This document shows, one piece after another, positions 1 to 10,089 of a DNA stretch of 64,000 nucleotides (positions are counted from its first letter, which is position 1; every line of letters begins with the position of its first letter). The DNA comes from Iris pallida. Taxonomy: Eukaryota > Streptophyta > Magnoliopsida > Asparagales > Iridaceae. The position numbers and the translations under genes are program-made. A model generated the notes under the pieces. The model was not told the origin of the DNA and did not search any database. It was given only the letters and a program-made list of their open reading frames with translations. The stretch is from positions 15,734,043 through 15,798,042 of the forward strand of contig JANAVB010023996.1 in assembly GCA_029216955.1 (NCBI GenBank). The letters run 5' to 3'.

Positions 1-964
1 GCTTGTGAGTGATCACGTTGCGTAGGTCGTTGGAGGAGAGTGGTGCCTTCACACCCCCTTCAGACGTATGGCAAGGCCAAACGCCGGGGTGGTCAGGTGA
101 GTGCTGCGCCCCCTGATCTAATACCAAGCAGGCATCACGATCAGTAGTGGGGGAACCACAACATTTGAAGTAATTTGAACGGACCTCAAACGTACAACCA
201 GAGGAGGTGCGGGAGTTCAAGACCACTGAGTTTGTCTCTCTCGACTTGGTTGTGCATGCAGTAGATGCGCCCAAGCGAGATGAGGGCTTCGAAGATCGAC
301 TCGTTGTTGGTGCAGAAGCACTTGAGTCAACCCTGTACAGCTTGCCATCGGCAGCGCGCGTGATGACGAGCGCGTTCCTCTGGCCGGCTGCTGGCATAGC
401 ACGTTTGTGGCGCATGGCCTGTGCCGCCTTGGATTTCTTCGTACCAGCCCGCTGGGGTGCATAGTACTCAGCATCCAAATTCTCCTAGCCATTACAGCGA
501 GTGAGTCTGTCAAAGACAGAGGCTTTTTGTGGCGCATCAGAGGTGATGCGCGGGGCATTGGCTGCGCTCCTGCTCCGTCGACGTATCTTCCTCGCCTGAG
601 AGGGAGATGGTTGGGGAACGTGGTCGGCCGCACGCTTCCCCAAGAGATGCGCTGCATCGGCGAGCGCACCTTGGTTGCTGAGACCGTCAGCAGGAAGGGA
701 AGGCTGGATTGCTGCATCCCCTTCAGTGGTGGTGCCCGAGGCGTCGACCTTGTGCACCCAGGCCGTGCGGATCTTCTTCGGCTTTGATAGCCGCTTCGAA
801 GGACTCCCACTTCCTTCAGAAATGAACTCCTCGTACGCCTGTTGATTGAGGCGCACGACCAGCATCTTGTGGGAGGAGCCCACCTTCACGTCGTCGGCCT
901 GTGTCACAACTTTCTCGGAAGAGAAGAAAGAGGTCCCCAGCAGAGTCGCCAGCTTGTTTGCCAT
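1..964 (-). pseudogene. Uncharacterised retroelement-associated ORF, one in-frame amber, runs off window
   Basis: Starting at the ATG at 964, the minus frame is open to the window edge (321 codons) except for one TAG at 485-487 (codon 160). The reading resumes in the same frame after the TAG and stays open through position 1. The N-terminal 60 residues contain an FSSEKVVTQ-like stretch and an LVVRLNQQAYEEF stretch; the middle is basic and Ser/Ala/Pro rich. A diverged homologue lies at 12448-13302, upstream of a Tat-type gag, so this is probably the extra ORF in front of gag in a second Tat-like element lying left of the window. No catalytic motif, signal peptide or membrane segment is visible. 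A minus-strand TATA box lies about 300 bp upstream. The TAG could be decay or a readthrough site. I do not recognise the function. Confidence 0.55.
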
Positions 965-1263
965 TAAAATTGTTTGATTGAAAACTTTAATACAAACAGA
1001 ACAGTGTTACAATGTAGGACTTAGATGTAGTCCTAGGAGTACACTTTTGTTTAAGCTGGGTCCTTAGTGCCAATGGAGCGAGTGGTAATGCGTTGACTCC
1101 GTTGACCGGCTGACGACGGTTATCGGTTCTCTGAAGGCGTGGATTGCTCTGGGTGCTGGAGCTTGCTGAGAGGAGGAAGACGTTGAGTGTCTGTATCTGC
1201 CTCTCTGATGATTCCTCGTATGTTCGTTGTGGATTCTGTGTGTGTGTGAAGGAGAAGATCCCT

Positions 1264-1273
1264 CTATTTATAG
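1264..1273 (-). promoter_or_regulatory. TATA box for the minus-strand ORF ending at 964
   Basis: The minus strand reads CTATAAATAG, a consensus plant TATA box, 291 bp upstream of the ATG at 964. The homologous ORF at 13302 has the identical decamer at a similar distance (13564-13573), which supports function. Confidence 0.55.
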
Positions 1274-1597
1274 TTTTGCAGGCTGGCTACTCATGCGCGC
1301 ATGTAGGATACGCCGGTGTGTGGGGACGCCACATGGAGATTGCTGATGGAGGCGCATAGATGATGCGCCCTGATTGAGGGGGAGAACTTTTCATACTGCT
1401 GTTGTGAGCCGGCACGTAGCAGAGGAGAAGATCTTTCCGTTGCTGAAATCTTGGACGAGTTGAGTCAAAGGACACGTGTCATCGACTCATGGCTCGAAGA
1501 TCTCGGATTTGGTGGGGTAGTGATCTGGTGAGCTGCGCCTTGGATCTGGGCGCAGGAGGAGGCTGCGGCTCATAACCTTTAGGGGTTACAAACTGTT

Positions 1598-1834
1598 TAG
1601 AGCGCATGGCTTTTGAGGCGCATGCAGGCGACTTTCCTTCTGTCTTTCGGAATCAGAGATCAGTTTGGGGCGCATGGCTTTTGGGGCGCATGCAAAGCTT
1701 CAACTGGAGACTCTTCTTCTGTCTTTAGGGATCAGTGAAGGGTCTGAGGCGCATGACTTTTGAGGCGCATGCTGGTTTGGACGCATGGCCGTAGAGGCGC
1801 ATGGTGATTTGGACGCATGGCCGTAGAGGCGCAT
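1598..1834. repeat. Dispersed 24-bp GCGCATG...GCGCATG repeat, five copies
   Basis: Copies begin near 1600, 1671, 1749, 1779 and 1811. Each is two GCGCATG-like words separated by about 10 bases (GCTTTTGAG or GCCGTAGAG type). The first two are about 70 bp apart and the last two about 32 bp apart, so the unit seems to have been duplicated more than once. Confidence 0.6.
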
Positions 1835-2044
1835 GCGGATGGCCACGTGGCAGTAGCCGTCGGAATAGAGTCATGATGATGCTGACGTTGCCGATGCTTC
1901 GTTCTCTGAAAAAGCTGTCACTGTTCAGACTTTGGGAAGCGTGCTGCCAACTCTGGTGTCAGTTCAGCATTTAATGTTTGTGATGTTCGATGGACAGCTG
2001 AGTGGGCACATTGGTTGTTGTCCCACTTGGAATGGAGATGTGAG

Positions 2045-2150
2045 GGAGGGCGCATCCTTTGTGATGCGCCGGGTACTGTAGGGCGCGTCTATGTGATGCG
2101 CCTGATGCTGGAGGGCGCGTCCATGTGATACGCTGTTTGGCTGGCGCATC
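2045..2150. repeat. Cluster of GGCGCAT...ATGCGCC inverted repeats
   Basis: Successive units read GGGCGCATCC then GATGCGCC, GGGCGCGTC then GATGCGCC, and GGGCGCGTCC then GATACGC, each pair separated by a few bases. Each can form a short hairpin. Imperfect copies show C-to-T type changes at CpG positions. Confidence 0.6.
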
Positions 2151-2192
2151 CGACATGTCTTTTAATGACGCGGCTGTCTCGTTCCTCGCGTG

Positions 2193-2202
2193 CTATAAAT
2201 AG
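2193..2202 (+). promoter_or_regulatory. Plus-strand TATA box
   Basis: CTATAAATAG on the plus strand, 920 bp from the divergent minus-strand TATA at 1264-1273. It could drive the region that ends in the coiled-coil ORF at 3244-3597. Confidence 0.4.
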
Positions 2203-2306
2203 CCATTTGGCTGAATTCGAGGCGTCCGGTTCATCCATTTAATGTAAATTCATTGCACAGAATTCGGAGAGTCATCCACTTGGCGCGTAGGTTTGATTTG
2301 CCCGGC

Positions 2307-2316
2307 CTATAAATAG
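2307..2316 (+). promoter_or_regulatory. Second plus-strand TATA box
   Basis: A second CTATAAATAG, 114 bp downstream of the first, preceded by a GC-rich stretch. Two identical boxes in a row suggest a duplicated promoter segment. Confidence 0.4.
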
Positions 2317-2799
2317 TGGCATGGAGAGAAGGTTTGCTCCTCATTCCCTCACGTAATTCCAACATAAACTTGGATATACGGGTGCATTCTGTTGACGAAG
2401 TGCTCCCGAGGGTGAAGATGAGACGTCGTGTTGTCTTCGATGCACTTGAAGGTGACTGTTACATCCAAAAGACGGAGTCGAGGGCTTTCGAGGCAGGCGA
2501 AAGGTGCCTGTTGCATCCAAAGATAAGGATGTTCGGGCCTCGTCTCCGTTATTCCGGAAGAGCCGTAGATCAGAATGGTGGTGTTAGGCTCTCTCTTCCT
2601 TCAAAGTGGATGCCGCCCATTTTGATTTGTGTTGAAAGCTCCTTGTGCCATGATTTCGATCACGGTCTTCCTTGGTCTTTGGAGGCTCTTTCGAAGCCTC
2701 CCCTGGCCACAGCATTTGCGGTGCTCTTCTCTTCCTTGGTTCCAGCAAGAGGGTTAAATGCTTTGCTTGGCGAAGCACTTATCAGGCGAGCCTGGCTGG

Positions 2800-3110
2800 A
2801 AGAGCGGCACATAACTGGGCTCTGCTCGGCCAGGTGAGCCTGGTTGGAAGAGTTGCACATCACTGAGCTGCTGAAGGGATGCACATAACTGAGCTGCTGA
2901 AGGGATGCACATAACTGAGCTACTGAAGGGAATAACTGAGCTACTGGAGAGATACACATCACTGAGCTGCTGAGGAGATGGTGGGATGCGCCTGGTTGGA
3001 GGCGCATGGTATCTGCTGCGCCTAACTGGCGGCGCATGGTGACTGCTGCGCCTATCGGAAGGCACATGGTGGTTGTTGCGCCTATCTGGAAGGCGCATGG
3101 TGGCTGTTGG
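2800..3110. repeat. Two minisatellites upstream of the coiled-coil ORF
   Basis: From about 2850 to 2976 a roughly 27-bp unit containing GCACATAACTGAGCTGCTG is repeated four to five times with small indels. From about 2982 to 3105 a roughly 32-bp unit containing TGCGCCTA and GGCGCATGGT is repeated four times. The rest of 2317-3243 holds only weak ORFs that I do not support; the interval may be a leader or a decayed 5' exon. Confidence 0.55.
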
Positions 3111-3243
3111 CTGTAGATCTAGGATCCTTCCTTTGTAGAAATTCTCCTAGACATGTAATAGACTTTTACATATATGAATAAAAAGTCCTTCTTCGAATGT
3201 CTATGGCTTATTCGATTAGCTGTCTGAGTTCTGGCGCATATAA

Positions 3244-3597
3244 TGCCTGGCGCATGGGCTTTCTGGTTGTGAAATTCCATGCTTCTACACTCGTGTTCAA
3301 GAGCTAGAAGCTGAACTGGCCAGGACCCGTGCATCGGTGTCAGTAGCTAAAAAGCGCCAAGATGAGGTGCTCGAGTTATATCAATTTACCTCAAGCCATC
3401 TGGATGATCTGAATATGCAAAGAGATGATCTTCTTCGAGCTCGGAATGCGGAGATGGAGCATTACGTTACATCATTGCACCCTTTGCTTCCAGAGTTCAG
3501 GAAGGACTTGGCCAGGGCAAGAGTGATGGCCACATGGGTAGAGCGAGCCGAAGCTTTAAAGAAAATAATTTCTGACCTCAGTACTCCTCCTCCATAA
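3244..3597 (+). CDS. Coiled-coil C-terminal ORF fragment, antisense to the Tat element
   Basis: The frame is open from 3244 to the TAA at 3595-3597 without a convincing start codon. It gives a charged, heptad-like stretch (LEAELARTRASVS, then KKRQDEVLELYQ and QRDDLLRARNAEMEH) followed by a short C-terminus. The bases just before GAGCTAG near 3300 (GTTCAAG) could be a 3' splice site, so this may be a last exon. It lies beyond the 3' end of the Tat-like pol and on the opposite strand. Tat-lineage elements such as Grande are known to carry extra antisense ORFs in that position; assigning this ORF to that class is inference. Function unknown. Confidence 0.45.
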   Translation, partial: CLAHGLSGCEIPCFYTRVQELEAELARTRASVSVAKKRQDEVLELYQFTSSHLDDLNMQRDDLLRARNAEMEHYVTSLHPLLPEFRKDLARARVMATWVERAEALKKIISDLSTPPP

Positions 3598-4224
3598 TGA
3601 GTCTCTAAGAGGATATATGTAATAATCTTTTTGTTAACAATTTTATTTTATCACATCTTGATCAATGTAATAGTTTATATTCTCAAGATCAAATGAAAAG
3701 AAAACGATATTGTTTTGCGATTCTATTACTTCATGTATCTGTTTGAGACATAGGTAAGAGGTAGTATTAGAGAAATACATTCAGAGGTGCTGGACGTGAC
3801 ATATTTTTTAAAAATAACATCATTAATTATATCTGTTAAGAGGTCATGGACGTGACAGAATATAACTTGATGTGATATTACTTTTGTGACAACATTATCA
3901 GAGGTAATATGGACGTGATAAGTCGCTGATACAGACGAGAGGTAATGTGGATGTGATTTCATATATCTGTTGATTATCCTTAAACCAACTGGGCTTAAGA
4001 ATAAGATATCTCTTAAAACAACTGGATTTCAAAAGATGATGTTGAGAGGTAAGTTATGATAGACATTATAGGGTAATCTTTTGAGGATGTACCATAAAAT
4101 CTGGGTTAGACTCCACTGGAGATTTTTAAGGATTTATTATCTATGGATTTACTCATTTAAGAATGAATAAAAGATAATAATTCGAAGATTTGTGTGTGTA
4201 CAACATTTATCAGAAAATACAATA
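3598..4224. other. AT-rich spacer between the Tat pol end and the antisense ORF
   Basis: No ORF with recognisable content. It holds four copies of an AGAGGT...GGACGTGA motif, annotated separately, and otherwise AT-rich sequence that could be the 3' untranslated part of the minus-strand element and the 3' UTR of the plus-strand ORF. Confidence 0.4.
3783..3958. repeat. Four spaced copies of an AGAGGTNATGGACGTGA motif
   Basis: Copies begin at 3783, 3839, 3900 and 3938. Each has AGAGGT, a 1-5 base variable part, then TGGACGTGA or a one-base variant. Spacings are 56, 61 and 38 bp. The sequence between copies is not conserved, so this is a spaced motif rather than a simple tandem array. Confidence 0.6.
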
Positions 4225-5530
4225 CATACTCTCAAACATGATATTTCTTCAGAAATTTGCCATTGATTGGCATCATAGCTATTCGACTGTCCGTTCCAGT
4301 CAGCTGGTAAGTCCCGTTAGAGAAGACTTTGCTTACGATATAGGGACCTTTCTACTTTGTCTCAAACTTGCCTTTACTCATGTGTATCATAGTCATAGGA
4401 CGTATGACAGTAAGGACTAGCTCGCCTTTTTGAAAGGTTCGTACTTTAACTTTGCGGTTGAAAGTTTTTGAGATACGGGCTTGATATAGCTCAATGTGCT
4501 GTTGAGCTAACAACCGTTTCTCATCGAGCACTTCAAGCTCTTGAAGTTGAAGACGTTCATTATTTTCTACTGTCAACTCGTTGGCGATAGCTATCTTAGG
4601 GATGGAATTTGAATCTCCAACGGTAAAACAGCTTCACATCCATACACCAGAGAGAAGGTTGTACACCCAGTCAGGGTACATACAGTAGTATGGTACGCCC
4701 ATAGATATTTCCTAAGCTTTTTGCTCCAGTTGCATTTATTGGCGGAAATAAACTTCTTAAGAAGCTTGATGATTATCTTGTTGAATGCTTCTGCTAAACC
4801 GTTGGCTGTGGAGTTATAAGCTGTAGAAGCAATATTGTTGATTCGAGTGTCATTGCAGAATCGAGTGAATTCTTGACTCACGAACTGAGGTTCGTTGTCA
4901 TGGTTGATTCTCCGAGGAACCCTAAATCGATAAATCACATGATGCCTGATGAAGTTAATGACACTGCTTGTCTTGACTTCAGTTAAAGGAATAACTTCTA
5001 CCTATTTCGAGAAATAATCAGTTATAGCTGGGATAAACCGATGTCCTCGAGATGATGTGGGTTGATAGGACCGATGATATCCATGCCCTAGGCTTCAAAG
5101 GGCCAAGATGCTGTAGTGGGATGTAAAAATTTGGACGGTTGGTGGATAAAATCTACATGGATCTGACATGCTCGGTATTTTTTTGCATATTCATTTGCAT
5201 CTGCCACCAAGGTGGACCAATAGTATCCCATACGTCTGATACAGTCCTGTAGCTTAGGACCAGGCTGATATGTACCACAGACACCATCATGAGCTTCACG
5301 TAATATTTGTTTTTCCCCGTCACCCGTAAGACAGTGCAGAAATATACCATCAAATGATCGACGATAGAGTGTCCTGAACGAGTGACTGTAATAGAATCAG
5401 ATTGACCGACGACGAATTGTCGTTGCTTCTTTAGGGTCTTCTGGTAAGATGTCATGTACTGCAAAGTCGATAAAGGGAGTCCTCCAGTCCTCGCTAGTAT
5501 TGCAAATCTCAACCGCATTACTGAATTCAA
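4225..5530 (-). pseudogene. Tat-type integrase, broken
   Basis: Three pieces are visible. The first (about 5530-5150) is the zinc-binding and early core region, barely readable. The second (4938-4591) carries the core, with a DNEPQFVSQEF stretch and a FNKIIIKLLKK stretch containing the catalytic-E helix. The third (4576-4228) is the C-terminal domain with LEVLDEKRLLAQQH and a GKFETK-stop-KGPY segment ending in KKYHV. The stop inside the GPY/F motif (minus strand, near 4352) sits where family members have Trp, consistent with TGG to TAG. Frames change between pieces. The job in an intact element would be integration of the cDNA. Confidence 0.75.
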
Positions 5531-5799
5531 TGTTCAAATTATTCACGACAAAGAATAATTCTCGATTAGCGATGACGATTAACTATTGCCTTTTCACAAG
5601 GACAGCTAACACTGCTGCTAGATTAGCGAGTGCATCGGCTTTCGTATTACATGCTTGGCATACATGTTCAATAAAGAAGTCTCTGAATAATATAACCAGT
5701 TTAACTGTTGCATCTTGATAGAAGATAAGATCTTGGTGTCGAACCTCATGTGTACCTCTAAACTAGTTGACAATCAGTTTAGAGTCTTTGTATACTTCA

Positions 5800-6060
5800 A
5801 GATAGTCGATATCCGACTATTTAGCTAACTATAGACCGATAAGCAAAGCATTGTATTCGGCAACATTGTTGGAACACGGTTTGTCTAGAGAATACTCTTT
5901 GAATGGCAAGCCCTTCTGGGATACAAGGACAATTCCTACTCCAGCGATGATGATACCATTAGGTCCAAGTCTAGATGCACTATCAAAGAATAGACGCCAA
6001 GCGAGTATTCCTCCTGAAGTCATATTAGACTTTAGAGTTTAATCAGAAAATTTGACGTAG
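5800..6060 (-). pseudogene. Second (archaeal-type) RNase H of the Tat element
   Basis: The minus-strand ORF at 5829-6023 reads WRLFFDSASRLGPNG, then GVGIVLVSQKG, then SNNVAEYNALLIGL. This is the N-terminal part of an RNase H fold, with its first acidic residue in FFDSAS and an E in VAEYNAL. It lies between the ordinary RNase H (6323-6802) and integrase. A duplicated RNase H in this position is established for Tat elements. The C-terminal half is unreadable. Confidence 0.75.
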
Positions 6061-6322
6061 AGCTTTGAAGTTTCAAAAATTGGATGAGCAGCCACGAAGT
6101 CAGCTAGGGCTTGGCCCTTGACAAACTTCTGTAGGACATAGACCATATCGTACTGTGCTCAATATCGCCTATGTAGCGAGTCTGGAGTTGAGTGTACTAG
6201 GCTTCTTCATCAGAACCAGCAGAGGATTGACATTGGAGATGACATGAATAGTCTGGCCCGTAATGACGCGTATTCTGGATGACGAACATCAAGGCTAAGC
6301 ATTCTTTTTCCACCGGACTGTA

Positions 6323-7730
6323 TCAATGTTCATTACTGATTATTGTGCGGCTGAGGTAGTAGATTCCTTGCTCATGCCCTTCATTGTTCTTCTGAACTAG
6401 GAGGGCACCGAGAGAGTGATCTATTGCTCGAACGTACATCAAGAAAGATATTCCTGTGATTGGAGGAACTAGGACTTGAGGGTTCGTCAAGTACCGCTTA
6501 ATGTCCTCAAATGCTCGCTGATATTCATCAGTCCAAATGAAAGACACACCTTTCTTCATTAGTTGAGTGAACGGTCTGCTGCGTTTAGAGAGATTTAGGA
6601 TGAATCTTCTGATATATGCAAGTCGTCCCTGGAATCCTCGTAGCACTTTTAGGTTGCGTGGAGGACGCATCTCTTGAATGGCTTTAACTTTTTCGGGGTA
6701 AACATGTACACCCTTAGAGATAATAATGAATCCGAGGAATTTGCCACCAGAGACTCCCAAGAATGACTTGGTGGGATGCATTTTGAGTTGATGGTGACGC
6801 ATTAGATCGAAAATAGTCTTTAAGTCTTGGATGTTGATAGGAAATCCCTTTGCAACATCTGGATCACATCTTTAGTCCTGGGTCTCAGGCGTAAGAACCA
6901 AAGCAAAGAAAATCGCTCTATTTCATATTGAACTGACAAAGAAGAAAATAATACTGAGAGAGGTTCCTAACCGTCCATCCGTTGATAGGCTTTTCTCGGG
7001 TTATTACGGTTATCAAAGGAAGAGAGGCGCTTGCGCCAAGTTGGTCTTCCTTTAAACGACTTTTGAAGCAATATCGTCGACATAACATCTAACTATTTTT
7101 CGCAAATGCTCTTAGAAAATAGTACTCATAGTCCGCTGATAGGTAGCAGCAGCGTTCTTAAGACCAAATAGCATGACTGTATAGCAAAGACTCCCAGAGG
7201 AGTGCAGAAGGACGTATAATTTTTTATCTTTGGGATTCCTCCTGCTCTGATTATATCCAGAGAACCCATCCATGAAAGACATTCATTCGAATCCACAGTT
7301 GTTGTCGATCATGACTTCAGTGATTGGAAGAGGAAACTCGTCCTTGGGACAAACTACATTGAGGTCTCAAAAGTCGACACAGACTCAAACTTTTGCTGTT
7401 TTCTTCATGATTGGGATGACATTAGCCACCCAGTCGAGATGTTGTTCCTCCCTAACAAAGCCACATGCAATGAGCTTTTTGACTTCTGTTTCTATGGCGT
7501 CCATCATATCAGGTCGGAACCATCACTGTTGTTGCTTGATCGGCCTAGCATTTGGCAAAATGTTGAGCTTATGGGTAGCAATCTAGGATCTAGCCCCGCC
7601 ATATCTTCATAGCTCCAGGCGAACACGTCAATGTATTCTCCAATGAGCTAGATCAAGTCTTGTTTGTCTGCTTCAGAGAGGCTTTTGCTGATAAAGATTG
7701 TCCTTGGAGAAGCTTCGTCTCTGACGTCGA
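6323..7730 (-). pseudogene. Tat-type reverse transcriptase and RNase H, broken
   Basis: From right to left: a linker with FAWSYEDMAGLDP (about 7640), RT core pieces such as CYTVMLFGLKNAAATYQRTM (about 7180-7120; the usual MPFGL has become MLFGL), then a clean frame at 6802-6323 with LRGFQGRLAYIRRFI, the FIWTDEYQRAFEDIK connection and an RNase H start ending near YYLSRT. At least two frameshifts lie between 7600 and 6800 and the FxDD catalytic loop is not readable, so no active enzyme is expected. Confidence 0.75.
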
Positions 7731-8784
7731 TCATGATTAGCTCATCCTTAGTGGGTGGTTCACGTTGTTCAAAGTGAAGTTCCTATTGAGTATCCATCCT
7801 TTGTGCCCAAGGCTCATCCTCATAACTTTCGATAAAATCATCATTGTCATCACCTTCTGGGAATTCAGTTGTCACCAAATTGACAGATAGAGTCAGTTGA
7901 TGGACCTCTCCTATGTTGGTGTCTGAGTCCCATAAAGCAGAATTGGAAGAGTGAGATCGTATCACTTCATTTGATTCAGATCTATCCGGGGTTGTATTCG
8001 ATGTAATGTAGCCTAACCCATGACTGGTCTTGTTATAGTATTATGATGACCTTTCTTTCGAAGTTGGTAGTCGAATAAAAGTACGTCTACCTTTGCCTTC
8101 ATTCAGTACAGACACGAACTTGTAACCTATTTTTTGAATGATGTTATTGGATTGCTGACTACAACGACGCAGTTTTATTCTTCCACGATCATCATTTTTA
8201 GAATTACTATCGAGTATAGTTTTTTGGTTACGTTCTCTGTTAAAGAGGATTGCATGCTCCTCATCATTCCAAGGAGGAACTACAAAGAATAAATTTTGCA
8301 CCGGTTCGTAAACTATCTCAGCTTGAAAAGGTTGAATTGCTCCTAAGTTGAGAGATTCAAAATTATCCAGAATTTCTAAATAATGCTATGCATAATAGTT
8401 GACATAAATATACTACAAATGAGACATTATTTTATTGATATCTTCAGTCTCAAAAGTTACAACAACCTTTGTGACCTTGACTGGAGACACTGTCAGGTTG
8501 ATAACAAGAGTAGGATAAAGAGATGGAGTAGGCTTATTTTGATGAAGGTCGATAACAAGAGGCTCAGAAGAGGTGAGCTCCCTTTGCTCCACTTTTTCGG
8601 TAGGAGGAGAAAGAGTGATGGTTAGCATCTGAGAAGATAAAGAACGAGAGGTGCGTCCTTTGACTAGAACCACCAAGACATCGTCTGAGTCATTCTTTTG
8701 GTCTTCCTCTGTGTCCCTAGCCAGCAAGACCTTCATGTACTCTTCTTTGTACATTCTGGAGACTGTATAGTAGGCCTCGATACC

Positions 8785-9270
8785 TCAAAAAGGATTAAGG
8801 TAAGCAATTTTCTTCTTGATCTCTCCGTTATCATCTATGTACTTGAAGCACTGATGGAGAGTGGATGGCACAATGTTATTTTCATGCAACCATGACCTTT
8901 CTAACAATAGGTTGTAGGAAACATAATTGTCAATCACATAACATGTGACTTTTGTGTGGAGATCGCCGATTTGGACTCTCAAGCGAATGTTTCCGAGTGG
9001 TTTACTCTTCCCAGAATTGAATCCAAGAATAGTTGTAACGTTTCTGAGAGACTGTGGACTGGAGTCTTTAGAAAATTCAGTAAAGTTTTTGGAATTATGC
9101 TGAGTGTAGACCCGGGATCGACAAGGATACGATCCACCCTCATCGTGTCGATGTACCCAGTAAAGTAAAGAGGTCGGTCGTGCCAATTGTCCTCTAACAG
9201 CATGTCATCTTGGGTGAAGGTAATGTTCGACATTATTTCCATCATACTATAACATTGAGGGCATTCCATA
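8785..9270 (-). pseudogene. Tat-type retroviral-like aspartic protease, frameshifted
   Basis: One frame (9269-8979) carries ILVDPGSTLSIIPKTLL, where the active-site triad DSG/DGG has become DPG. A second frame (to 8785) carries the downstream half, CYVIDNYVSYNLLLERSWLHE and PSTLHQCFKY, both typical of Tat proteases. The two halves overlap around 9000-9180 and need one frameshift to join. Between this and RT (8041-8780) there is only a low-information linker. Confidence 0.7.
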
Positions 9271-10089
9271 GGTTCTTCGTCTGACTTTTAAGATGTGCAA
9301 GACAAGCATCAGCTTGCTTCACGGCTTCGCTTAATGTTTTTTGAGTTTCTTTCAAGAGACAAAGGAGCTCGAAGATCGATAGTCTTGCCAGATTATTGGC
9401 TAGCTGAGCTAGTATGTCAAAGTTATACGGCTTCTGAAGGCCTCGTAGTAGGGTCTTCTTTAGGTTCTTGTCAAAATGACCCTGTTGCTTTCCTTTATCA
9501 ACTGCTGTCGGTTTAGAAGGACCCGAATCAGCTAGTGGAGACGATGTTTGAAGAGCATCGGGAGTAGGAGAGGGAGTTACAACTTCATTCTCGTGACCAT
9601 TTGGATAGTCTCGGAGATAGAGTCTACCAGACCTAGTACCGGTCAAGATTTCCTCTTCTGAAGCAGGTAAACGGGAAACCATATTACAGGTTCTCATTTG
9701 TGCCTTGCTTTTCGAGAGCTTCTTTTTTTGATGGGGAATCGTGTGATCTGTCCCAAATCCCAGTCCGACACGAGACCTGTTGTCTTGATGTTGTAAAGAT
9801 AGAGGTATTGAAGACCCAATCCATTGTTCAGACCTGGTGCTTTTTAAAAGTCATATCCCATCTTTATCATCAGTTTATGAGATTACTGACTATATCGATG
9901 GAATTCAGGTTGGTAGTTTCGTTCTGATGTTGGCAGAGTAGTTTCTGAAGAAGAAGACATGGACCCTGCCAGAATGAAAGTATTCTTCAAAAGAGGAACA
10001 CGACCGTCAAGCAAGGAGTGCTTACTTGAAGTTAAGTTGCAGGATTTTCACTTGGCCAACTTCTTTGATTTGGAAGAAGAAACAATTGC

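Larger units (their letters stand above)
1274..2192. other. GCGCAT-rich region between divergent TATA boxes
   Basis: No ORF is convincing here. The stretch is packed with GCGCAT/ATGCGC words, as closely spaced direct pairs (about 1598-1834) and as inverted pairs able to form hairpins (about 2045-2150). A minus-strand TATA box lies at its left edge and a plus-strand one at its right edge, so it could act as a bidirectional promoter or be LTR/leader sequence of a Tat-like element. A similar but diverged GCGC-word region lies at 13600-14130, upstream of the homologous ORF. Confidence 0.45.

Noticed and set aside
2316..2837. Plus-strand 173-codon ORF just after a TATA box
   Set aside because: It starts on a non-ATG codon directly at the TATA box, where transcription would not yet have begun, and the text resembles no domain.
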